Assembly (NCBI GenBank): GCA_934659475.1
Contig: CAKUHX010000040.1
Location: 1 to 11,472 of the forward strand
DNA length: 11,472 bases
Source of the DNA: an uncultured Oscillospiraceae bacterium
Lineage (GTDB): Bacteria; Bacillota; Clostridia; Oscillospirales; Oscillospiraceae
Reading direction: 5' to 3'
The notes beneath the pieces were generated by a model that saw only the letters and a list, made by a program, of their open reading frames with translations, did no database searches and was not told where the DNA came from. Shown one piece after another: positions 1-5,116 of the stretch. Made by a program: the position numbers and the translations under genes. Positions within the stretch are counted from its first letter, which is position 1, and each line of letters starts with the position of its first letter.

Positions 1-1011
1 GCTGAAGGCCGTACCGCCCTGCCCCTGGGCAGGGCCGGCCCGCAAGGTGTCCTGCCAGCAGATCCAGCCCCCCTGCTCCAGCCGCTCCCGCTGGTCCTTG
101 GGGGCCAGCACCACCGCCGTGCGCTGGCAGGCAGCCCGCTCCAGCTCCCGCTGCCCCTCCTCCAACAGGCGCGCCGTGGCCGCGGCGTCCTCGCCGCTGG
201 CGGCCAGAGCGACCACATGGCCGGTACCCGCCATACGGCGCACCTGGTCGTCCCACTCCCGGATCTGTTCGGGGGCAAGGAAGAACACGCCCAGCTTTCC
301 CGCCCGGTCCATCAGGTCCAGCACGGCGGTCAGTTCCTTGCCGCTGACGCAGCGAAAACCCAGATACACCGCGGCGGCCGGCTTCTCCTCCGGGCTGTCA
401 TCGGGCTGGACCGGCTCCGGGTCCGGCGTGACCGGCGTAGTGGGCTTGGGATTCATCCGCTGGTTGTAGTCCCGCAGCCTGCGGCCGATCAGCTCTGTGG
501 CCGCGTCGATGAACCGGGCATCGTCTAGGGCCACATCCTCGTTTTTCACCCGTACAAGATAGCCCTGATCCACCGTGGGCAGGACGTTATACGACCAGCT
601 GAAACCAAAAAACTCACACACCACAGCCACCGGGACGTATACCCGCCCCCCGCGGCTGATCGCCTGGGCGGCAAACTCCTCGCCGGTCAGGTCGCTGTAG
701 CAGGTGCCCTCATTCAGGTCAAACACCAGCATCTTTCTCAGGTTGAACAGAGTAGCCTTATTGCTGGACGTGCTGTAGCTGACGTTCAGGCCCAGGTCCA
801 CCCTTGTGGTATTGGTGGTAGGGCTGAACAGGGACAGGGGCACATACAGGGCCCCGCCGAACCACACGGGCATGGTCTCGGCCGTCAGCTGCTCCAGACT
901 GTCGTTCAGGGAGGTAAAATACAGCGGCGCGGCCGCCGCTGGCATCACCAGCGCCGCCGCCAGCATGACCGTACACAGCAGCAGCGACAGCACCCGGCGC
1001 ACTCGTTTCAT
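1..1011 (-). CDS. Secreted protein with copper-amine-oxidase-N-like region and degenerate NodB deacetylase domain (3' end outside window)
   Basis: The frame is open for 337 codons and runs off the left edge, so the C-terminus is missing. The ATG at 1011 follows a GGAAGGGGAGGG ribosome binding site. Residues 1-28 form a signal peptide: basic start MKRVRRV, hydrophobic core, then PAAAA. Residues about 29-160 carry two short segments ending in (L/V)YVP(L/V) (residues 55-59 and 124-128), as in copper amine oxidase N-terminal (stalk) domains, which commonly bind or anchor at the cell wall. A Pro/Asp/Glu-rich linker spans about 187-214. From 215 onward the layout resembles the NodB polysaccharide deacetylase fold: VYLGF strand, helix, GVFFLAP strand, then RRMAGTGHVVAL. 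The family's TFDDGP metal/catalytic motif is GFRCVSG here, and the His-rich GHEIGNHT motif is GHVVALAAS, so catalysis is unlikely. It may be a wall-binding pseudoenzyme. The gene call is firm and the domain reading moderate; there is no homology search behind it. Confidence 0.8.
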   Translation of the reverse strand, partial: MKRVRRVLSLLLCTVMLAAALVMPAAAAPLYFTSLNDSLEQLTAETMPVWFGGALYVPLSLFSPTTNTTRVDLGLNVSYSTSSNKATLFNLRKMLVFDLNEGTCYSDLTGEEFAAQAISRGGRVYVPVAVVCEFFGFSWSYNVLPTVDQGYLVRVKNEDVALDDARFIDAATELIGRRLRDYNQRMNPKPTTPVTPDPEPVQPDDSPEEKPAAAVYLGFRCVSGKELTAVLDLMDRAGKLGVFFLAPEQIREWDDQVRRMAGTGHVVALAASGEDAAATARLLEEGQRELERAACQRTAVVLAPKDQRERLEQGGWICWQDTLRAGPAQGQGGTAFS

Positions 1012-1040
1012 AGTTCGTCCCTCCCCTTCCGTTTTGTGGT

Positions 1041-1069
1041 ATTATACCATCCTTTTTCCCTTGGGGCAA
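1041..1069 (-). promoter_or_regulatory. Sigma-A-type promoter of the minus-strand secreted-protein gene
   Basis: On the minus strand a perfect -10 TATAAT (1046-1041) lies 17 bp from a -35 TTGCCC (1069-1064). It points toward the ATG at 1011 and gives a leader of about 20-25 nt that contains the ribosome binding site. Confidence 0.7.
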
Positions 1070-1134
1070 GGGGCCGTCTCGGGGTGCATTTTAATGGAAA
1101 TTTTAAGAAACAGCCCTCCTATTTTCCCCCGGGA

Positions 1135-1179
1135 CGTGGTATGCTCTATGTACCGGGCCCGATGGGCCCGTGGTATACT
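1135..1179 (+). promoter_or_regulatory. Promoter/operator region of the DUF4342-two-component operon
   Basis: An extended -10 TGGTATACT (1171-1179) lies 37 nt upstream of the first ATG; the -35 region is weak (about 1151-1156). The same 11-mer CGTGGTATRCT occurs twice (1135-1145 and 1169-1179) at a 34-bp period. Between the copies is a 7-bp inverted repeat, CGGGCCC-gat-GGGCCCG (1154-1170). An extended -10 with a poor -35 suggests activator dependence, perhaps on the response regulator encoded downstream; this is inference. Confidence 0.5.
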
Positions 1180-1215
1180 GCACTTGACCTGATCTGCACC
1201 GGAGGGGGCTTTTGA

Positions 1216-1779
1216 ATGGAGATCACGCTGGAAATGGTAGAGCAGCTGCGGCAGCATGTGCCCGTCAGCTACGCCCAGGCCAAGCAGGCCCTGGAGCACA
1301 CCGGCGGCGATCTGCTGGACGCGGCCATTTATCTGGAAGAGACCGGGGCCGTCCCCCGGGCGGAGAACTGCTATTTCTCCACCCGCCAGCAGCGCCAGGC
1401 CCCGCCCCAGCCCGCCGCCCCGGCGGTGGAACAGGCGGACAGACAGGAGCCCCGGGGGCTGCGCCGCCTGCTGCGCCGGGCCCGCTTCTGGCTGATCGAC
1501 AACGAATTTGAGATCTGGCGCCGGGAACAGCCCATCACCTCCCTGCCGGTGCTCATTCTGATCCTGCTGCTGGTCTTTGCCTACGCCGTAGTCATCCCCC
1601 TGCTGGTATTCGGGCTGTTTCTGGGCTTTCGCTACCGGTTCTCCGGTCCCGATCTGGAAAAGGAGTCCATCAACAGTGTCATGGGTTCCGTAGCGGACAC
1701 TGCCGCCGATGTGGGGCGGCAGGTGATGGATGAGATCAGCCGCCGCAGCGGCCGCTCGGACAGGGAGGGGAAAGAATGA
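1216..1779 (+). CDS. UBA-like/DUF4342 domain membrane protein
   Basis: A 187-residue protein. The ATG at 1216 follows GGAGGGGG with about 7-9 nt spacing. Residues 2-42 resemble a UBA/TS-N three-helix domain (EMVEQLRQHVPVSYAQAKQALEHTGGDLLDAAIYLEE region), the fold also found at the N-terminus of EF-Ts. A Pro/Gln/Arg-rich linker follows (about 55-90). Residues about 96-175 match the DUF4342 pattern: an amphipathic NEFEIWRREQP segment, one long or hairpin-like hydrophobic stretch (about 110-138), then FRYRFSGPDLEKE and a helix. It is probably anchored in the membrane with the UBA-like part in the cytoplasm. Its TGA overlaps the ATG of the response regulator (ATGA), so the two are translationally coupled. 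The molecular function is unknown; a role as accessory or membrane partner of the two-component system is inferred from position only. Confidence 0.88.
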   Translation: MEITLEMVEQLRQHVPVSYAQAKQALEHTGGDLLDAAIYLEETGAVPRAENCYFSTRQQRQAPPQPAAPAVEQADRQEPRGLRRLLRRARFWLIDNEFEIWRREQPITSLPVLILILLLVFAYAVVIPLLVFGLFLGFRYRFSGPDLEKESINSVMGSVADTAADVGRQVMDEISRRSGRSDREGKE

Positions 1780-2459
1780 ACGAGCATATCCTGCTGGTAG
1801 AGGACGACGAGAAGCTCTCCCGCATGGTAGAGCTGGAGCTAAAATATGAGGGCTACGCCGTCACCAAGGCATACGACGGCCGTTCCGGCCTGGAACAGGC
1901 CGTGGCCGGGCCCTGCGACCTGGTGCTGCTGGACATCATGCTGCCCCAGCTGTCGGGCATGGAGGTGCTGCGCCGCCTGCGGCGGGAGAATCCCCTGCTG
2001 CCTGTGATCATGGTCACCGCCCGTGACAGCGTGACGGACAAGGTGTCCGGTCTGGACTCCGGGGCCGACGACTACATCACCAAGCCCTTCGCCATCGAGG
2101 AGCTGCTGGCCCGCATCCGCACCGCTCTGCGCCGCCGGGGCGGCGGGGAGGAGCCCGCCCAAGTGCTCTCCGCCGGACCGCTGACCATGGACACCGACCG
2201 CTACGAGGTAACGGTGAAGGGCCAGCCCGTCTCCCTGACCAAAAAGGAATTCGACCTGCTGCGCTGCCTGTTGGAGAACAAGGGCCGCGTCCTGTCCCGG
2301 GAGATGCTGCTCAACAGCGTGTGGGGCTTCGACTTCGTAGGGGAGACCAACTCGGTGGATGTATACATCCGCTTTCTGCGCAGCAAGCTGGACGACGCCT
2401 TCGGCCTGAAACTGATCCAGACCGTGCGGGGCGTGGGCTATGTGATCCGGGAGGAATGA
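1776..2459 (+). CDS. OmpR/PhoB-family response regulator
   Basis: A 227-residue DNA-binding response regulator. The receiver domain (about 4-117) has the full set of phosphorylation residues: acidic pair D10/D11, phosphoacceptor D53 in LLDIMLP, T81 in VTARD, and K103 in TKPF. Residues about 130-225 form a winged helix-turn-helix of the OmpR class (SLTKKEFDLLRCLLENKGRVLSRE, then SVDVYIRFLRSKLDD and TVRGVGYVIRE). The ATG at 1776 sits inside the stop of the DUF4342 gene, with GGAGGGG just upstream. The histidine kinase starts 1 bp after its stop, so the three genes form one translationally linked operon. The regulon is unknown; direct repeats in the operon's own promoter make autoregulation plausible. 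No residue needed for phosphorylation is missing. Confidence 0.96.
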   Translation: MNEHILLVEDDEKLSRMVELELKYEGYAVTKAYDGRSGLEQAVAGPCDLVLLDIMLPQLSGMEVLRRLRRENPLLPVIMVTARDSVTDKVSGLDSGADDYITKPFAIEELLARIRTALRRRGGGEEPAQVLSAGPLTMDTDRYEVTVKGQPVSLTKKEFDLLRCLLENKGRVLSREMLLNSVWGFDFVGETNSVDVYIRFLRSKLDDAFGLKLIQTVRGVGYVIREE

Positions 2460-2460
2460 T

Positions 2461-3936
2461 ATGGACCGCTCCAACCGATTCCGCCGCCCCCCGGCCTCTG
2501 ACCCTGTGGGGGCGGTGCGCTCCTCCATCGCCAACCGGCTGAACGCCAGCCTGTTCCTGCGGCAGCTGGGCTTTTTCCTGCTGCTGGATCTGGTCCTGGG
2601 GGCCATCATGCTGTGCGGCGTGGTATTCTACGCGGAAAACCGCTGCGCCGATGTGGCCGCTCTGGTGGAGCAGCGGGGGGTGCCCACGGCGGACACCCTG
2701 GTGTGGATGCAGGCCAGCGACTACACCATCGCCCCCCTGGACCGGGCTCCGGAGGGGCGCACCGTCCCCCCTCTGCCCTTCCTGTCTGCCCGTCCGGAGC
2801 TGGCCGGCGCCCTGCGCAGCTGGGATCTGAGGGCATACTACCGGGCGGAGCTGTACCACGCCGATCAGGCCTATGCCATCACCGTAGAGCTCTACCCCGT
2901 CGCGGCGGCGGCAAAATGGGTGGCTCTGGCCCTGCTGCTGTGGCAGGCTCTGGCCCTGCTGTCCGCCCCCCTGCGGAACAACCGGGCCATCAAAACGGTG
3001 CTGCGCCCCATTCAGGAGCTCACCGCCGCCACCGCCCGGCTGAACGACGCCGCCCTCACCTCCCGCCGTGGGCTGGAGGATCTGGCGGGAGAGCTGGACA
3101 AGATCAACGCCGCCCATCTGGACAGCCGCATCGACGCGGAGCACGCCCAGAAGGAGCTGCGGGCCCTGGCCCAGGCCATCAACGCCATGCTGGAGCGGCT
3201 GAACGCCGCCTACAGCGCTCAGGCCCGCTTTGTCTCTGACGCCAGCCATGAGCTGCGCACCCCCATCGCCGTGATCCAGGGCTACGCCGCTCTGCTGGAC
3301 CGCTGGGGCAAGGACGACCCGGAGGCCCTTCAGGAGTCCATCACCGCCATCCGCAGCGAGGCCGCCGCCATGGAGGAGCTGGTGGAGCAGCTGCTGTTCC
3401 TGGCCCGGGGGGACAACGACACCCAACCGGTGAAGTGCCGCCCCGTAGAGCTGACCGCCCTGCTGGAGGAGGTGCTGCGGGAGGAGGAGATGATCTGCCC
3501 CGACCGGGTGTTCCTGTCCCAGTGGGAGGACCGGCCTGTGGTGGCCGAGGCCGATCAGGGGCTGATCAAGCAGGTGCTGCGGGTGCTGACGGACAACGCC
3601 GTCAAGTACAGCGCCCCGGGCAGCCGCATCTGGCTGCGCCTGTCCCTCTGGCAGGGATACGCCCGGATCACCGTTCAGGATGAGGGCATGGGCATCGCCC
3701 CGGAGGGGCTGCCCCATGTGTTCGACCGCTTTTACCGCACCGACCGCTCCCGGGACCGCCGGACGGGGGGCACCGGCCTGGGGCTGGCCATCGCCCTGTG
3801 GATCGTCCAGCGCCACGGCGGCTGGTTCGAGGTGGCCTCCCGGGAGGGGTTAGGCTCCCGGTTCACCTTTTTCCTGCCCCTGGCCCCGGCCCAGCAGCTC
3901 CCGCAGGCCGATGAGGACGAGAAAGCCGCCGAATAG
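2461..3936 (+). CDS. Membrane sensor histidine kinase (HAMP-HisKA-HATPase_c)
   Basis: A 491-residue kinase, cognate to the adjacent regulator. It has an Arg-rich cytoplasmic N-terminus (1-35), TM1 at about 36-58, an extracytoplasmic sensor of about 88 residues (59-146) with no recognisable fold, and TM2 at about 147-168. A HAMP-like linker (about 181-247, from LRPIQEL to NAMLERL) is longer than usual, with an extra helical stretch around 195-225. In HisKA, the phosphoacceptor is H263 in DASHELRTP. The ATPase domain has an N box DNAVKYS (N379), G1 DEGMGIA (407-413), F box VFDRFYRTD and G2 TGGTGLGLAI. The tail after about 475 is acidic and low complexity. The start at 2461 lies 1 bp after the regulator's stop and is consistent with coupling. 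The last 87 bp overlap a convergent TSUP gene. The stimulus is unknown. Confidence 0.95.
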   Translation: MDRSNRFRRPPASDPVGAVRSSIANRLNASLFLRQLGFFLLLDLVLGAIMLCGVVFYAENRCADVAALVEQRGVPTADTLVWMQASDYTIAPLDRAPEGRTVPPLPFLSARPELAGALRSWDLRAYYRAELYHADQAYAITVELYPVAAAAKWVALALLLWQALALLSAPLRNNRAIKTVLRPIQELTAATARLNDAALTSRRGLEDLAGELDKINAAHLDSRIDAEHAQKELRALAQAINAMLERLNAAYSAQARFVSDASHELRTPIAVIQGYAALLDRWGKDDPEALQESITAIRSEAAAMEELVEQLLFLARGDNDTQPVKCRPVELTALLEEVLREEEMICPDRVFLSQWEDRPVVAEADQGLIKQVLRVLTDNAVKYSAPGSRIWLRLSLWQGYARITVQDEGMGIAPEGLPHVFDRFYRTDRSRDRRTGGTGLGLAIALWIVQRHGGWFEVASREGLGSRFTFFLPLAPAQQLPQADEDEKAAE

Positions 3937-4239
3937 CTTCCGCAGCAGGTCGGCCTCCAGCCCCGTGGCCGCCCAGGCGCACAGGGCGGCGCAGGTCAGG
4001 CCCGCCGCGATGCAGGGCAGCAAGGCCTTCTTCTCCACATAGCCGTTTTTGATGTGGGCAGGCAGGGCCAGCAGCCCAGCCGGGAGAAAATACAGCAGAT
4101 TGATCCCCTGGGCCAGGTGCTGGTCCACCCCGGCCACGGCGGTGAGATACACCAGCAGCAGCGTCCCGCCCCCCACGCCGAAGCCGGACAGCACCCCCGT
4201 GGCCGCCCCCACGGCCAGAGGGATGAGCCAGCCCGTCAC
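3850..4239 (-). CDS. Half-length TSUP (TauE/SafE) permease, distal half
   Basis: 129 residues from a GTG start at 4239 that overlaps the TGA of the upstream half (GTGA), with AGGTG 6 nt upstream. A much longer open frame reaches upstream in this phase, but there it lies over the upstream half gene and reads as Arg/Gly-rich nonsense, so the GTG is preferred. The N-terminal GAATGVLSGFGVGGGTLLLVYL is the TSUP repeat signature, followed by NLLYFLPAGLLALPAHIKNGYVEKK and two further hydrophobic segments, giving about four TM helices. Full TSUP carriers have two such repeats in one chain of about 250 residues, so this pair probably forms one carrier. TSUP proteins move sulfite, sulfoacetate, thiosulfate or other small anions; the substrate here is unknown. 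The C-terminus runs 87 bp antisense into the histidine kinase gene with no earlier in-frame stop. Confidence 0.85.
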   Translation of the reverse strand: MTGWLIPLAVGAATGVLSGFGVGGGTLLLVYLTAVAGVDQHLAQGINLLYFLPAGLLALPAHIKNGYVEKKALLPCIAAGLTCAALCAWAATGLEADLLRKLFGGFLVLIGLRELLGRGQGQEKGEPGA

Positions 4240-4589
4240 AGGATGCACCTGACCCCGCCGAAGATGAGCAGCGCCCCGAAGATGCGCTTGAGCCACGGCA
4301 GGCGGACGCCCCTGAACCATTTTCCCCCGGCCCAGCCCCCCGCGGCCCCGCCCAGCACATAGGGCAGGGCGGCGGCCCAGTCCATGTCCCCCCGGAACAG
4401 ATAGATCCCCACGGACAGGGCGCACAGGGGCAGGATCACCGCCACCGAGGTGGCGAAGGCACGGCGCTGGTCCATGCCGCACCGACCGGTGAGCAGGGGC
4501 ACCAGCACAGAGCCGCCTCCGCCCCCGAAAAAGCCGTTGGCCGCCCCGGCCAGCGCCCCGCACAGCCAATATCCGCCCGTTTTCTTCAC
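4236..4589 (-). CDS. Half-length TSUP (TauE/SafE) permease, proximal half
   Basis: 117 residues with about four TM helices. The N-terminal GALAGAANGFFGGGGGSVLVPLL is the glycine-rich TSUP repeat motif, followed by AFATSVAVILPLCALSVGIYLF and GGAAGGWAGGKWF. GTG at 4589 is the only usable start: reading upstream in frame, the codons are TTT TTT GCG GGG AAG GGA TCC and then a TAA stop at 4613-4611. The ribosome binding site AAAGGGGG lies 8 nt upstream, inside the stem of the hairpin that separates this gene from csoR. Translation may therefore depend on whether and how that hairpin forms. The gene is on the same strand as copA-csoR. A metal or sulfur role by association with the copper operon is possible but unproven. 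Confidence 0.87.
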   Translation of the reverse strand: MKKTGGYWLCGALAGAANGFFGGGGGSVLVPLLTGRCGMDQRRAFATSVAVILPLCALSVGIYLFRGDMDWAAALPYVLGGAAGGWAGGKWFRGVRLPWLKRIFGALLIFGGVRCIL

Positions 4590-4636
4590 AAAAAACGCCC
4601 CCTTTCCGGATTAGTGTTCCGAAAAGGGGGCTTTTT
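4590..4636. terminator. Bidirectional rho-independent terminator between csoR and the TSUP genes
   Basis: A 13-bp stem with one mismatch: GCCCCCTTTCCGG (4597-4609), a 9-nt loop, then CCGAAAAGGGGGC (4619-4631). On the plus strand it is followed by TTTTT (4632-4636), and on the minus strand by TTTTTT (4595-4590). On the minus strand it ends the copA-csoR transcript. On the plus strand it would stop read-through from the histidine kinase operon. Its minus-strand distal arm contains the Shine-Dalgarno sequence of the TSUP gene that starts at 4589. Confidence 0.85.
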
Positions 4637-4646
4637 ATGTGCCGCC

Positions 4647-4910
4647 TTACTCCGCCAGCTTGTCCAGCAGGGCGGCCAGCTCGGCCAGCTTCTCGTCGGG
4701 CTGGCCGCTCTCCATGGCCTGCCGCACGCAGCAGTCCATGTGGGATCTCAGGATCATGCGGTTGGCCTTACTGAGGATGGACTGGGTGGCCATCAGCTGG
4801 TTAGACACGTCCAGACAGTAGCGGTCCTCCTCTACCATCTTCAGAATGCCGTCGATCTGGCCCCGGGCGGTCTTCAGCAGCCGGGTCACCTGGGCGTGGT
4901 CCGCCTTCAT
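4647..4910 (-). CDS. csoR: CsoR-family copper-sensing repressor
   Basis: An 87-residue all-helical repressor of the CsoR/RcnR family. The Cu(I) ligand set is present with the family's spacing: C32 (YCLDVSNQL), H57 and C61 (RSHMDCCV), equivalent to C36/H61/C65 of Mycobacterium tuberculosis CsoR. The second-shell residues that link metal to DNA release also appear conserved (Y31 before the first Cys, and E77 twenty residues after the His). This points to copper rather than nickel (RcnR) or persulfide (CstR, which lacks the His). An extra C60 adjoins C61. The ATG at 4910 overlaps the TGA of copA (ATGA), so the repressor is co-translated with its target and probably autoregulated through the palindromes over the operon promoter. 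A strong terminator follows 10 bp after the stop. Confidence 0.95.
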   Translation of the reverse strand: MKADHAQVTRLLKTARGQIDGILKMVEEDRYCLDVSNQLMATQSILSKANRMILRSHMDCCVRQAMESGQPDEKLAELAALLDKLAE

Positions 4911-5116
4911 TTGACCGACACCACCTCATAGCCGGCCTCTTTCACGGCGTCGGCCAGCGTCTTGTCCTCCACGGGGCCGGACAGGGTAACTACGGCCTTG
5001 CCGCCCTCCAGATCCACCTTCACGGCGCTGACGCCGGGCACGGCGGCCAGAGCCTTCTCCACGTGGGCCTGACAGTGGGCACACATCATGCCGCGGATCT
5101 CCAAAGTCTTTTCCAT
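4907..5116 (-). CDS. copZ: Possible internally initiated CopZ-like copper chaperone (in frame with copA 3' end)
   Basis: In frame within copA, codon 793 is an ATG (5116-5114) preceded by AAGGAGG (5133-5127) with a 10-nt spacer. A ribosome binding site this close to consensus in the middle of a coding region is unusual. Translation from here gives exactly one HMA domain of 69 residues (MEKTLEIRG, GMMCAHC with Cys 12 and 15 of the product, ending EVVSVK), the usual size of a free-standing CopZ. CopZ passes Cu(I) to CopA and can hand it to CsoR. The sequence shows the site; production of a separate protein is inference. The alternative is that the site is a relic of a former copZ gene fused to copA by loss of a stop codon. 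Confidence 0.5.
   Translation of the reverse strand: MEKTLEIRGMMCAHCQAHVEKALAAVPGVSAVKVDLEGGKAVVTLSGPVEDKTLADAVKEAGYEVVSVK

Noticed and set aside
2311..3816. 501-codon open frame antisense to the histidine kinase
   Set aside because: Low-complexity Gln/Gly/Val-rich translation and no ribosome binding site; the plus-strand kinase explains the region.
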